From Azolla caroliniana (Eukaryota; Polypodiophyta), in contig JBHGNT010000005.1 in the NCBI GenBank assembly GCA_043228905.1, positions 12,524,001 to 12,588,000 of the forward strand: 64,000 nucleotides of DNA. Direction: 5' to 3'. Shown here one piece after another: positions 43,153-55,278 of the stretch (positions are counted from its first letter, which is position 1; every line of letters begins with the position of its first letter). The translations under genes were made by a program, and so were the position numbers. Under the pieces are notes generated by a model. The model saw only the letters and a list, made by a program, of their open reading frames with translations, made no database searches and was not told the DNA's origin.

Positions 43153-44387
43153 TGTGTCTATAAACAATCGGTTGTAGCCGGCTCGTGTTTGTCTCCACAG
43201 TTTGCACAGTCACGTTTTGTTCGATTCATACATGCGTTATTACTATCAGTTTCTTAAGCAAGACGATTCCGCTGAAACTCCCCGACCACAAGACCTTGAA
43301 TCAGATATCGAAGGATGAGTATCGCACATCGTGTTACCCTCGGCCGGTAACATTCCCCGCACTGGCTCAATACTTGTTTGTCCTCTATCCACCTCATTCT
43401 GCCTCCGCCCCCAGGAAACCCCTTGCACTCCCTACACCGCCCATTCACACTAAATGACAACGGGCCTTGCAGTTCGCGCAGGAAGAATGGCAGGATCCCC
43501 TTCCCACAACTCTGGCCTCCCCACAACCAATATATGTGACTAAGGACTAGGAGCCGGTAGTGGTCCCTAATGAGGATTTACAAGGTAAAATAGAATGTTG
43601 GCGACTCGGTAACTGCTACGAAGCACAACTTGTAGCAAAAGGATACACTGAAACACATGGAGTCGACTAAGGAGACCTTTGGCCCGGTGGAAGATGACGA
43701 CTGTTTAGATAGTCCTTGCACTCACGGTTGCTTGAGGGTGGCACCTCCATCAAATGGATGTGAAGAACACCTTTCTTCAAGGAGAATTAGAAGAGAAGGT
43801 CTTCGTGATTCAACCACTTGGTTTTGAATAGACTAACCATCCGACCACAGTTTGCTGACTCAAGAAGCCATTGTAGATATTCAAGCCAGCACTGCGCGCT
43901 TGGCATTGAAGATTACTCAGTATCTTCACCAAATGGCTTTTGAATGTCGAAACCATACAACTCCCTCTACATCAGAAGCGATTTTGAAAGCCTGATTGTC
44001 ATCATCCTATATGTGGATGATCTGATTATCGGAGGAGAGAATATTGCCGACATAAATAAAGTCAAATCCCATCTGTCCAGCAGATTCGAAATGAAAGCCA
44101 TGTAGGAGCTCCATTACTTCCTTGGTATAGAAGTAATTCAAACACCAGTAAGAAGAATGATCTCTTAGCGGCACTACATCCTAAACTTGCTCTACAAGTT
44201 GGGGCTAACTGAGTGCAAACCTGTGTCAACCCCTCTCGATCGAAACCTCAAGCTTGATGTTGACTCTGGAACAGAAGAGTACGAGTTGACTCAATATTGT
44301 CATTTTATCAGTAGCCTAATCTATCTCACCATCACACGACCCGATCTTAGCTATTCGGTTGGTCTACTTAGCTAATTCATGCAAAAA
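43153..44387 (+). pseudogene. Copia I pol remnant, first part (RT)
   Basis: From about 43600 the plus strand carries decayed Ty1/copia RT in shifting frames: EAQLVAKGYTETHGVD, an LHQMDVKN-like segment, YVDDLIIGGEN (catalytic YVDD, at about 44010), then an open stretch LYKLGLTECKPVSTPLDRNL and YLTITRPDLSYSVGLLS. It belongs to the same family as copia H. Bases 43153-43600 have no recognisable content beyond scattered weak matches. The sequence breaks at TCATGCAAAAA (44377-44387), which recurs at 50107 where pol resumes. Confidence 0.7.
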
Positions 44388-44671
44388 GTTGTTAGGTACG
44401 TTAGGTACGGTACGGATACCATACGTATTTAATGTATTAATACCCGTATATTATCTCCCACTTTAAAAATACGTTAAATATGTTTTCTTAATATGTTAAA
44501 TACTTATAAAATATGTAAAATATGTAAAATACGTATTTTACGTTTAGAACGTTAAATACTTCTAGAATTTGAAAATTATTTACCTTTCTAAAAAATATCT
44601 ATAATATTGTAAAAAACATCTATGTTTACACAATTTTGTGATGTACAATATAGTTCTACATCCTAAAATGC
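44388..44671. mobile_element. AT-rich insertion K, left part
   Basis: This AT-rich sequence interrupts copia I and is flanked by TCATGCAAAAA on both outer sides (44377 and 50107). It is rich in TACGTA, TACGTTAAATA and GGTACGG motifs near its ends. It has no coding capacity and no clear terminal inverted repeat. It was later split by copia H at AATGC. Confidence 0.5.
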
Positions 44672-45059
44672 TATAAAGAATCAAGAGATGGATTCTTGTG
44701 AAGAGGAATAGGTGTGAACTGTGTGTGTGTGTGTGTGTGTGTATGAGATAGATAGAGAGAGAGAGACACAGAGTATACGCAAGGTTAAGTATATTAACAA
44801 AGGAGAAAGACACAACATAATACAAAGTGGGAGGAGGGTGCTTTACATAGTCACCCTCTCTCTTCATTAACTACAAGACTCATGGAGCATGGGGAATGTG
44901 AAAGCTCATAAGTTATGTGTCATAGAATATGATTCTATGACTCATACTAAATGCTAGAATACAAAGTGGTGACATAGTGGTGACTCTCGACCGTTGGAGT
45001 GTCTATTCACTCTCAAGGTGAGTTCACACACTAGACCAAGTTGAGCTTGATTCTCATAA
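44672..45059 (-). mobile_element. Copia H LTR, left (3' LTR)
   Basis: 388 bp, about 97 percent alike the right LTR, with a shorter (GT)n run. Both terminal dinucleotides have mutated (TATAAAG... and ...CATAA). It is flanked by AATGC at 44667-44671, matching 49539-49543. Confidence 0.85.
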
Positions 45060-48000
45060 TGCCCCCTCAAGCTCAAGTCGGGTCGGTTTCAGACGGTATC
45101 CAAAATACGCTTCGACTCGCGTTCCGGAGTCCGCATCGACTCGCGTCGATTCACATTTATGTGGAGTTGCGGAATCTGTGCTCCAGCTTGCGTTGTGCGT
45201 AGTTGCGAAGTCTGTGCTTCGGCTTGCGTCTTTCTTCGTGGCTTTGTGTGGTAGATCAGCTCTTCGCGGTTTCGTTGCGTGGTTGCGTAATCCATGCGTT
45301 ATTGCGTAGTGTGCGCGGTTTGCGGAATCCACGCGTTATTGCGTAGCGTCTTTAGTACTCCCCCTCAAGCTTGGTAGGTCAGGGATTGTCAATCCGAGAT
45401 CGGTCATGAATTGCCATAGCTTGTCGGCTCCTAAGGCTTTAGTGAAGATGTCAGCCGTTTGAAGATTGGTGCTAATGTGTTGTAGGTCGACATCGCCAGC
45501 TAGAACGCGCTCTCGAATGAAGTGATAGTGCACTTCGATGTGCTTTGTCCGCGTGTGGAACACCGGGTTCCGAGCTAGATAGATACTGCTCATGTTGTCG
45601 CAGTAAAGGGAAGTCGGATCCTTGATGGGTACGCCCAGATCCTTCAAAATCCTCTTGAGCCATACGACTTCACACGCAGCTACGATTGCGCCCCTGTATT
45701 CCGCCTCCGTACTCGAAAGAGCGACGGTAGGCTGCTTCTTGCTACTCCAGGATATTGCTCCGCTACCGAGGGAGAAAACAAATCCGGAGGTTGATCTTCT
45801 ATCGGCTTTGTAGCCGGCCCAATCGGCGTCTGTGTACCCCTCGAGGCGTATTGGCATCGCGGTCTTGTAGAGGATGCCGCAATCCATTGTGTTGCTCACA
45901 TACCGTAGAACTCGCTTAGCGCAATCCGAGTATCACGCGGTGTTTGCATGAATTGACTAAGGAGACCGACCGGATAGCTGAGATCGGGTCGAGTGATCGT
46001 GAGGTAGATGAGACTCCCAATGAGTTGCCGATACTGAGTCGGGTCACACGCTTTGGTGCTGGAGTTCGCATCTAGTTTGAGATTACGATCGAGCGGGGTT
46101 GCCACGGATTTGCACTCAGCCATCCCGAACTTGTACAGTAAGTTGAGGATGTACTGCCGTTGAGAGATCATGATTTCGTCTGGAGTCCGAATTACCTCGA
46201 TGCCGAGGGAAGTAGTGGAGCTCCTTCATGTCCGTCATCTCGAACTTGTCGGAAAGGAGGGATTTGACCTTATTGATTTCGATGAGATGCTCACCTCCAA
46301 TGACTAGGTCATCCACATATAGGATGATGACGATCGGACTTGTGGACTTGCTTCGTATGTAGAGGGAGTTGTCCGATTTTGACATACGGAAGCCGATTTG
46401 ATGAAGATATTGCGTTATCTTCGAATGCCAAGCATGCGGTGCTTGCTTGAGGCCGTAGAGTGGCTTCTTGAGTTGGCAAACAACTTTCGGATGAATGCGC
46501 GATTCGAAGCCGGGTGGTTGTATGATGTACACCTCCTCTTCTAATTCGCCTTGTAGAAAGGCGTTATTGATGTCCATTTGATGGAGGTACCACCCTTTCG
46601 CTGCGGCAAGCGCAATTACGGTCCATACCGTCGTCTTCTTTGCCACCGGGGCAAAGGTCTCCTCGTAGTCAACTTTGTGCATTTGGGCGTAGCCTTTCGC
46701 AACGAGTCGCGCTTTGTAGCGGTTGATGGAGCCGTCGGCGTTGTACTTCACTTTGTAAATCCATCTGCATCCGATCGCCTTTTTGTGTGGTGAGATGGCA
46801 ACGAGATCCCACGTCTCATTCTTGCGTAGTGCCTGCATCTCCTCGTTCATGGCTTCGATCCATCGCGGATCCTTGGCTGTTTCGGAGAATGTTTCCGGCT
46901 CGCGTACTGTCGCCACCTTCATCATAAAGGCACAGTGATATGCCATGTAGTCATTGTAGCCAAATCGGCTAACCGGATTCTTTTCACGGGTGGAGCAGCG
47001 GAGCTTTTCATTTGCAAAGACAAGGGCTTTCTTAGCTCTGATTGGTACGTCGAAGCCGCCGAACTCACTGTCGAGTGAGTGAGTCGATTCATCGTCGTTG
47101 AAGTGATCGTCTTCGTATTCCGCCATTTTCGCCTTGCCTTTGTCCATCTTCGGGCTAGGTCGTGATGTGCTTTGATCGCTCAGAGGCTCATGTGGTCCGC
47201 TCAGTCGGGTCGTGATCGGACTTTCTTCGAACATGCGCGTAAAATGATCTTCATCCTCTATCTCTTGTTTAGCGAATTCCGGGTCGAGCGGAGTCGGAGT
47301 CGAAGTTGTCTTTGGTGCGTACCAGGATGCGGACTCGTAAAAAACGACATCTCGACTTACTCGAGATTTTCGAGTTGAGGGGTTGTAGCACTCGTACCCC
47401 TTTTGCTCCAGTGAGTATCCTACGAGGATACATTTCTCTGACTTTGGGTCAAGCTTTTGACGCTTCTCGTCGGGGATGTGCACGTACCCTATCACGCCGA
47501 ATATCCGGGTGTGTGATAAGTCCGGCTTCTTTCCGAAGTATTTTTCGTGCGGAGTGACCTCGTGCACACCGGATGTTGTGCATCGGTTCATTAGGTAGAC
47601 GGCCGTATTTGCAGCTTCGGCCCAATATGACTTGGGCATATGCTTCTCGTTCATCATGGCCTGTGCTACTTCGAGGATGTGCCGATTTTTGTGCTCGGCT
47701 ACTCCATTTTGTTGCGGAGTGTGTCGGCAAGTGAATTCTCACCGAATTCCTTCCTTTCGAAGATACGCCGTGAAATCGTCCGAGAAGTACTCCTTGCCGC
47801 CATCCGATTGAAGACAACGTACATGTCGGCCCGTGGCTTTCTCGACTTCATTCTTGAATGTTTGGAAGTGTCCGAACACTTCTCTCTTTTGCCGCATCGG
47901 GTAGATCCAAGTGTACCTAGAGAAGTCGTCGATGAAGAGCACGTAATATCGGCATCCGCCAAATGTAGCCGTCTGTGCCGGTCCCCATACGTCGGAATGG

Positions 48001-49131
48001 ACTACGTCGAGTAGACCTTTGCTCACGTTCTACTCTTTCGGGAATGGGTATCGGTGTTGCTTGCCGAATTGGCATGCTTCGCATACACCTTCAATCTCCT
48101 TCTCTTTGTATGTCGGGAGTCCGATGACGACTTCTTTCGATTTCATTGCTTTGAGCTTTTGGAGATTTATATGGCCAATCCGCTTGTGCCATAACTCTAT
48201 GTCGGAGTCGGCTTTCATGCCCTTTGCGAACATGGCCGATTTCATCTCGTGTGGGTCAAGAATGAACATTCGGCCCTCTCTTCGTCTGCGTGCGATGAGT
48301 TGGCCCTCTTTTTCGATGAAGCAACCGCCTTGATTAAATCGAACTTGCATCCCTTGCTCTACAATTTGGCCGACGGAGACCAAATTCTTCGTAATGGTCA
48401 GTACATGCAAGACATTTTTAATGTAATTTTGCTTACCTTCTTTTCTGAACGGAACATTGCCGATGTGCCGAATCGGGTGCGTAGTGTCATCTCTGGTTTC
48501 GACTTAACCGGGTCGCTCCGACTCTCAAAGTTCGAGAAACCATTCTTTATGAGATTTCATATGGTTTGAGGCTCCGGAGTCAACAAACCATACGTCCTCT
48601 GGATTGAGGGCACTAGTTGAGGTAGAGGCCGACATAGAGTTTGCTCTGTGTTTCATCATGAACATTCCACCACGGTTGGAGTTGTATGCGTACATTCCGC
48701 CACGATCCTCATAGTTGGAGTTGTGCCCGCACATTCCGCTATACTCTTCGTATTCGGAATTGTGCGCGTGCGTAATTCATGAGTTGTCGGCTTGTGGAAG
48801 CCGATTCACGCATCTTCTTTCGGCACTCTTCTTCGTGGTGGCCGAGCTTTCCGCAATATCTGCATTCAATTGTGTTTTGACGGCTCGGGCCGGAGTGGAA
48901 GCTCCCTCTTCTTGCGAAGTTGTTTCGATCCAACTTCTCGATAGGGAGAGCGCTCCCCATTTGAGTATTCATTATGTTGATTCTTCTTCTTCTTCTTCTC
49001 TCTTCGAATGCGAGCTATGTAGCGAAGCTACGATAGCGATGAGCTGGTTCTTGGTCGTCAGCGTAGAGCACAACACACGATCACGATGAGGCGAATGGGC
49101 TAGATTGAGCTACCAAATCGCTCTGATACCA
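45060..49131 (-). pseudogene. Copia H internal region, gag-deleted and frameshifted
   Basis: A minus-strand Ty1/copia element. Gag begins MNTQMGSALPIEKLDRNNF at about 48972 but passes directly to the zinc knuckle CRYCGKLGHHEEEC; the capsid core is missing. Protease WFVDSGASNHM lies near 48560, GAG-preintegrase (LWHKRIGHINLQKL) near 48190, and integrase from VHSDVWG (about 48005) through a break near 47720. An intact 513-codon frame (46116-47657) covers the integrase end and RT with YVDDLVIGG. RNase H (EGYTDADWAGYKADRRSTSG, ALSSTEAEYRGA, ADIFTKALGADKL) lies at 45336-45899. A 270-bp tail rich in GCGTTATTGCGTAG repeats precedes the 3' LTR. Several frameshifts make it defective. Confidence 0.85.
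49120..49131 (-). promoter_or_regulatory. Primer binding site, initiator tRNA-Met (copia H)
   Basis: TGGTATCAGAGC on the minus strand, directly adjoining the LTR at 49132. Confidence 0.9.
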
Positions 49132-49176
49132 TGTAAAGAATCAAGAGATGGATTCTTGTGAAGCGGAATAGGTGTG

Positions 49177-49217
<41 letters not shown>

Positions 49218-49538
49218 AGATAGAGAGAGAGAGAAAGAGACATAGAACAGAGTATACACAAGGTTAAGTATATTAACAAAGGAGAAAGACACAACATAAT
49301 ACAAAGTGGGAGGAGGGTGCTTTACATAGTCACCCTCTCTCTTCATTAACTACAAGACTCATGGAGCATGGGGAATGTGAAAGCTCATAAGTTATGTGTC
49401 ATAGAATATGATTCTATGACTCATACTAAATGCTAGAATACAAAGTGGTGACATAGTGGTGACTCTTGACCGTTGGAGTGTCTATTCACTCTCAAGGTGA
49501 GTTCACACACTAGACCAAGTTGAACTTGATTATCAACA
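49132..49538 (-). mobile_element. Copia H LTR, right (5' LTR)
   Basis: 407 bp with TG...CA ends (TGTAAAGAATC...TATCAACA) and a (GT)n run at about 49179-49214. It is followed by the AATGC target duplication. Confidence 0.9.
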
Positions 49539-50106
49539 AATGCATATAAGACATTTGAACATTTCACATCCTAAAATACTTGTAGTAATATGGATGTCGA
49601 GATTCCCTTATTCTATAAATCAGTGTAAGTGTGTATCACGATGTTCTACTTCAAATTGTAATTATTTACAATCATGCCTTCAGAGATTGAGGAATCGTCT
49701 ACAATTATCACACTCATGATATGTTTCTCTTTTTTTCGTTTTCTTCTTCTTCTTCTTCTTCCATCTACGATTATCACACTCAGGATAGGTTTATGTCTTC
49801 TTTTCTCTCTTCTTCTTCTTCTTCTTCATCTTCTTGATCGTCATCTCTTCTATTCTTCTTTCTTCCTTCCTTTGGCTTCTTTTTCACTAATTCTTTTTTT
49901 TCTTTTGCTTTTTGTTAGGGTTTTACTTACATTTTCTTTATAAATACGTATTATACCTGTTTTTTTATAAATACGTTAAATACCGTATTATACAAATGTA
50001 CATGATATTTGACTGAACAACATTGAGGTATAGTACGTATTATACAAATGATGAGGTACTATACGTATTTAAATGTTAAATACGGGTACGTAAATAATCA
50101 TGTGAA
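49539..50106. mobile_element. AT-rich insertion K, right part
   Basis: Continuation of K after copia H. It holds (CTT)n tracts around 49743-49835, a duplicated TATCACACTCA(T/G)GATA segment, and a right end crowded with ATACGTATTATAC and ACGGGTACG motifs that partly mirror the left end. The flanking TCATGCAAAAA begins at 50107. Confidence 0.5.
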
Positions 50107-50986
50107 TCATGCAAAAACCTCAGGATATTCATCTAGATTGTGCTAAGAGAGTACTCAGGTACATTAGTGGGATGATGGATTATGGCATCTTGTATAAGTC
50201 GGACACGCTCATTCGACTCAAAGTGTACACAGATGCATACTAGGCTGGCCACAAGGCCAACAGACGATCGACCTTCAAGTTCGTCTTTTCCCTCGGTAGT
50301 GGAGCAATATCATGGAGTAGCAAGAAGCAACTGATCGTTCCATTATCGAGCATAGAAGCCAAATATAGGGGTGCAACCGTTGTAGCATGTGAAGTCGTTT
50401 GGCTGAAAAGAAGATTGAAGGATCTGGGCGTTCCAATCAAGGATCTGATTCTCCTTTACTGTGACAACATGAGGAGTATTCATCTGCCTCAGAGCCCAGT
50501 GTTCCATGCGCGCACAAAGCATATTGAAGTGCACTACCACTTCATTTGAGAGCGCGTTCGGGTTGGAGATGTCGACCTGCAACACATTAGCACAAACCTT
50601 AAGGTAGTCGACATCTTCACAAAAGATTTAGGAGCTGACAAGCTCAGGCAATTCATGACGAACCTTGGCCTAACACTAGCTGCATTGCCGAGCTTGAGGG
50701 GGAGTACAACAACTGACAACTCAATGCAATAGCCGAATAACAGTCGATCAGTCAATCGAAACCGACCAATGGAGGTCGAAGCACAAAGCTGAACCGAGCT
50801 AACTAACAAACAGGCTAGTCGAACAAGAAGCAAAAAGTAGTCAGACGAAGGAAAACATATATCAATCGACCAATCAAAGCCAATCTAACCGACCATCCAG
50901 ACACAGAGCTGAGGAATTTAGAAAGCCGAAACAAGCCAACCAACAAGACGACTTTCCAGTGACCGGAAGTTGTTTTTGAAGGGACG
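50107..50986 (+). pseudogene. Copia I pol remnant, second part (RNase H)
   Basis: Plus-strand continuation of copia I after insertion K: RVLRYISGMMDYGILYKSD, RRSTFKFVFSLGSGAISWSS, YRGATVVACEVVWLKRRL, LLYCDNMRSIHL, KHIEVHYHFI and FTKDLGADKLRQFMTN, closed by LPSLRGSTT. Point stops (for example after DAY and HYHFI) break the frame. The match to copia H RNase H is close, so both are one family. The 250 bp after the stop are a 3' untranslated tail. Confidence 0.8.
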
Positions 50987-51174
50987 TGTTGAGAATCAAA
51001 CCCAACTTCCCCAATGGAATGGCCTTCACACTAGCATTAGAAACTCTAGGTTTAGGCTAGTTTTGTAAATAGTAGAAAGGGCAGTTGCCCTAAGTTAGTT
51101 GGTATTTAAACCAACTCTTTTGTAACCAAGTTACTCTCTCTCTCTCTATGTTTGTCTTACACACACACACAAGT

Positions 51175-51221
<47 letters not shown>

Positions 51222-51251
51222 GTTTCCTTCCACTGCGCTAGATCATCTACA
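50987..51251 (+). mobile_element. Copia I 3' LTR (probable)
   Basis: It starts TGTTGAGAATCAAACCC after a weak purine tract. It contains a TATA-like ATTTAA inside AGTTGGT/ACCAACT arms, a CT run and (AC)n at about 51159-51219, and may end GATCATCTACA. Layout matches copia H LTRs, but no partner LTR is in the window and the right end is uncertain. Confidence 0.5.
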
Positions 51252-51600
51252 CTCTCCATTTCATTACAGATTTTGTCACCCAGATATTGTAAAGTCATCG
51301 AATGAGGTATATCTAAATGTTGACATAACTTTCTTCTCATAGGTGTTCGATAACGTTTGCCACAACTTGTAAGTTGTCATACATGAGTGGAATGTGAAGT
51401 ACATTGATTTGGAAAAATGAACTCGAATGGTTGCTGTACATAGTGGATCAAGTTTCGATCATCTTCAACTTCATACTTGGTAGGTGTCAATCCATTAAAT
51501 CTCAATCTATCTTTCCATTCATGAGAAGATAATCCTACATTTGCTCCTCTCAAAAGTTAAAATTCAATCCATTAAACTTCTTTAGGCACATGGCCATTGA
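51252..51600 (-). pseudogene. Copia-like gag N-terminal remnant
   Basis: Minus-strand translation in shifting frames gives KKFNGLNFNF, DYLLMNGKIDLDLMDLTPTK, then MRRKLCQHLDIPHSMTLQYL. The opening resembles the KFNGSNF...W..QMRDYL start of copia gag proteins (UBN2/DUF4219). The conserved tryptophan is lost or out of frame and no zinc knuckle follows. The assignment is tentative. Confidence 0.35.
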
Positions 51601-53202
51601 TTTTGATATAAATGCCATACCAAAAAACGGATCTAGTACTCGAGAGCAATGGAATATTGTAGGAGAATACTTGAGATGAGCTAAATGCTCAATCTAAGAG
51701 CAATAACGGATATGAAGCTTGGAGTCGAGAACAATTCTAGAAGGCGATGCTCAATTTCAATGCTCTAGGTGATAGTCGTACTCGAGCCCAATGCTAGATT
51801 CAAGTGCAACGCTCGAAGGAAATGCTGGAGCCTATCTTTTCTTTTGTTCTCTCTTACAAAAAAGTGGTAGACAATAGAAAAAATGTTGGAGTAGACAATG
51901 GTGGGAAACTTCAAGAAGAATGACAAATGGCCTTTTCCTCAATATGTTGCAAAAATCACTAAGCAAACTTTGTTAAACCCTGAAATTTTTTCTCTAGCTA
52001 AATCCTTTGAGAGTCTAGGGAAACAATTCCACCCCATTACATATGACGATTCCAATAGTTGCACCAACGCCGCCTCAAGACATTTTAACAATACTTCCCC
52101 AAAGTTAACACAAGGTTGAGGCGGCCAGAAAGAGGTTGATATAATTAGGGTGACACATTTTAAAAAGAAATCCAACTAGCGATATTCGTCTTAAGAGAAT
52201 ATGTAGTTTAAGAAATTATTGTTTCGTTTACTTAAATGTGTTTATTTATGTTGAAGCGTTGCGTAGAAAATGGTTATACTTATGAAATGTCACACATGAC
52301 GCATCTTTGAAAGTGTCAGACATTGCATCATGTATGTATGTATGTCTGTATGCATGAGCATCACCCATATGTGTAAGCAAAAGCAAGTAAACATGTTCAC
52401 ATTGAATGAATGTATGACCTTTCTTGACACCTGCATTCTGGCCGCTTCCTCCTTCTCATATTTTATTTGGCCAGCCAGATCACAAGCATGGTTTTCCAGA
52501 TTGCCTCATGAGCTTTGACTTAGAAGCCCAATACATGGACTTTATAACATAGGATTGGGGACTTATTGGATTCTAAATGTAGACATGGATTTTATGTCAA
52601 CACACAAGGTATCCTTTTGTTAGAATTGACTATCCTTTTGTAGAAGCAATTTCAACCTCTCAGGAAAATGAGCCATTATCTGAGGGGGGAAAAATTTAAG
52701 GTGCTAATTAACATATGAGTGTCTTTTGAGGATATTATGTGAATGATTTAGTGGTGTACGAAAATACATGAATGGATGCTAATTGAAGAAACATACAACT
52801 TAAAGGACTTAATTGTGTCATTTATACTATTACTGGGTAAAAATAAATTCTAATTGACCTGAATTTAAGGAGAATCAACAATTTAGCACCATATCATTAT
52901 CCTATGGAGCATTCCTGTCTGGTACTTACTGTATCAATGTCTTAATTAAAGTAAATATATTCAAGTAAATTTTTTAACAGGTCGCACTTGGTTCTATGGG
53001 TTGTGACCAAGTTATCACAGGGGTGAGGAATCAGGATCCAATTGCTAGTTTTATGTATAAATAATTAGGAGACGTGTGTTCAAATCGATTAATATATACC
53101 CATAGAATTTAGGTTCAATTGATGGCGGTTTTGTTGTCATATAAAACTAATTTAGAGGTTTTTCTACGAGTCTCGCTGGCGAGAATCATCAAAGCTCCTT
53201 AA
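51601..53202. other. PHT1 upstream region without a recognisable gene
   Basis: AT-rich DNA upstream of the transporter. A 73-codon plus ORF at 51898-52119 has no recognisable domain. A (TGTA)n run lies at about 52331-52348. A weak tRNA-like GTGTTCAAATCGATT lies near 53070. No transposon end is clear here. Confidence 0.5.
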
Positions 53203-53210
53203 GAATATTC
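53203..53210 (+). promoter_or_regulatory. P1BS-like element GAATATTC
   Basis: It matches GNATATNC, the site bound by PHR1-type phosphate-starvation regulators, about 90 bp above the TATA box. It is palindromic, so strand is arbitrary. One 8-mer match could be chance, but the position suits a PHT1 promoter. Confidence 0.5.
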
Positions 53211-53294
53211 ACAAGTACATTCCTTGCAGTTTTGAAAAGATTGACTTTGGCACAAGTTGACTTTCGTAGACCCATCGATTGATATTTTTCATTC

Positions 53295-53302
53295 TATAAA
53301 TA
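53295..53302 (+). promoter_or_regulatory. TATA box of the PHT1 gene
   Basis: TATAAATA lies about 105 bp above the 5'-UTR splice donor. A transcription start around 53325-53335 would give a leader of about 70-75 bp before the intron. Confidence 0.6.
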
Positions 53303-53400
53303 CCTATGGGATCTTAGGTTTCTACTCAACATACCCAAAGCTCCCCCCTCTTCTCCTGTTCCTGCAACCTAATCTAATCAGGAGGATTTAATTCAAACTT

Positions 53401-53668
53401 GTAAGTCTTGTTGGCATGTCTTTCAATTGTGCGATGTGTGTGTGTTGTGTGTGTGGTAGTTTCTCTCTCTCTCTCTCTCTGTTGTTTGGAAACCGTAGCA
53501 TTGCATAAGTACTGGAATGTGTGAATTATATTATATATTAATGGCACTGTCGAAATTATAATTATGTCAAGTATTGCTTCCAGGCGCTATGAATGTGTTC
53601 ATGGTGTCCGTCGCTCATGACGATGAATGAATCAATGTTTCAATGATATGGCATTCATTTCATTTCAG
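53401..53668 (+). other. 5'-UTR intron of the PHT1 gene
   Basis: The donor GTAAGT at 53401 follows AATTCAAACTT; the acceptor TTTCATTTCAG ends at 53668, 17 bp before the ATG. The intron is T-rich and includes a (CT)n run at about 53461-53480. A 5'-leader intron close to the start codon is common in plant PHT1 genes. The splice sites are inferred from sequence only. Confidence 0.7.
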
Positions 53669-53685
53669 GTTGCTGACTCTCGGAA

Positions 53686-55275
53686 ATGGCGTTGGAGGTT
53701 TTGACGGCATTGGACAAGGCGAAGACGCAATGGTACCACTTCACTGCCATAGTGATTGCCGGAATGGGTTTTTTCACCGATGCTTACGATCTCTTCTGCA
53801 TCTCCACCGTGACTAAGCTCCTAGGCCGCATCTACTACTTCAATCCTGCAAGTACTAAACCAGGAACCTTGCCCCCAAATGTGTCTGCAGCCGTCAATGG
53901 CGTCGCCCTATGTGGCACGCTCGCTGGCCAACTCTTCTTTGGCTGGCTCGGTGACAAATTGGGGCGCAAGAAGGTGTATGGTGTTACGCTCCTCCTCATG
54001 GTCATATGCTCTATCGCATCTGCGCTCTCCTTCGGCTCTACTGCCAAGTCCGTGATGACCACGCTCTGTTTCTTCCGCTTTTGGCTGGGCTTCGGGATCG
54101 GTGGCGATTATCCGCTGTCGGCGACCATCATGTCGGAGTATGCGAACAAGCGCACTCGTGGCGCTTTCATCGCCGCAGTGTTCGCGATGCAGGGCACCGG
54201 GATCCTCGCGGGGGCCACAGTCTCCATCGTTGTCTCCTCTGCCTTCAATAATGCAGACCCACGCCCACCCTACAGTGCAGACCGTGCGGGGTCGACACCG
54301 AAGCAAGCGGATTTCGTGTGGCGGCTGGTGTTCATGTTGGGGGCCATACCAGCGTTGCTGACGTACTACTGGCGGATGAAGATGCCGGAGACTGCTCGTT
54401 ATACGGCACTGGTGGAAGGGAATGCAAAGCAAGCGGCTCAAGACATGACCAAAGTCCTGGCGGTGGAGCTTCATGCGGAGCAAGAGAAGGTGGACAAAAT
54501 CCGGTCAGACCAAAGCCAGAAGTACGGGCTGTTCTCGGCAGAGTTCGCTCGGCGGCATGGGCTGCATCTGCTGGGAACAACAAGCACCTGGTTCCTGCTG
54601 GACATCGCCTTCTACAGCCAGAACCTGTTCCAGAAGGACGTGTTGACGGCCATCGAGTGGCTGCCAAAGGCCGCCACCATGAGCGCCCTGGAGGAGGTGT
54701 TCAAGATCAGCAAAGCGCAGGCGCTCATCGCGCTGTGCTCCACGGTCCCCGGCTACTGGTTCACCGTCGCCTTCATTGACAGACTGGGAAGATTCAAAAT
54801 CCAGCTCATGGGCTTCTTCATGATGACAGCCTTCATGCTGGGCTTGGCCATTCCCTACGACACACTCAAGGAGAAGAACCATCGCATCACGTTCGTGGTG
54901 CTGTACGCCTTCACATTCTTCTTTGCAAACTTCGGTCCCAACAGCACCACCTTCATTGTTCCTGCGGAGGTGTTCCCGGCGCGGCTGCGATCGACATGCC
55001 ACGGTATTTCGGCTGCGGCCGGCAAGGCGGGGGCCATTATCGGCGCATTTGGCTTCCTTTACGCCGCACAAAGCAAGATTCCCGGTGAGCAAGATGCCGG
55101 ATATCCCAACGGTGTTGGCGTCCGCACATCCCTACTCATTCTCGGCGGCATCAACGCCCTAGGATTTTTCTTCACTTTCCTCGTGCCAGAGACGAACGGT
55201 CGATCGCTCGAGGAGATCACGGGCGAGAACGAGAACGATGGGGATGATGGCGATCGAAAGCTCGAACTCACCGTC

Positions 55276-55278
<3 letters not shown>
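53686..55278 (+). CDS. PHT1: PHT1-family high-affinity phosphate transporter
   Basis: This 530-residue major-facilitator protein should import inorganic phosphate with protons across the plasma membrane. The length is typical of PHT1 (about 520-540). Twelve hydrophobic segments fall in two sets of six around a hydrophilic loop at about 232-290. The family signature [13 protein letters not shown] is at 139-151. D32 and D35 (FTDAYDLF), Y142, Q169, W302, D306, Y310 and N419 sit where phosphate- and proton-site residues are expected in this family. The C terminus ([15 protein letters not shown]) is canonical. The CDS has no intron, and the start is the first ATG after the splice acceptor. GC content is far above the flanks. 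The stop TGA is the first unit of a TGA repeat. The family call is firm; which paralogue, and whether it serves roots or mycorrhiza, cannot be read here. Confidence 0.97.

Noticed and set aside
51146-51342. ORFs made of His-Thr or Cys-Val repeats over (AC)n tracts
   Set aside because: They are direct translations of a dinucleotide microsatellite. The same applies near 44700 and 49190.
53060-53085. SINE remnant in the PHT1 promoter (GTGTTCAAATCGATT)
   Set aside because: There is a weak B-box-like match but no convincing A box, tail or target duplication.
53835-55271. Long minus-strand ORFs opposite PHT1 (up to 195 codons)
   Set aside because: They are shadows of a GC-rich coding frame; the plus-strand protein is a full, conserved transporter.
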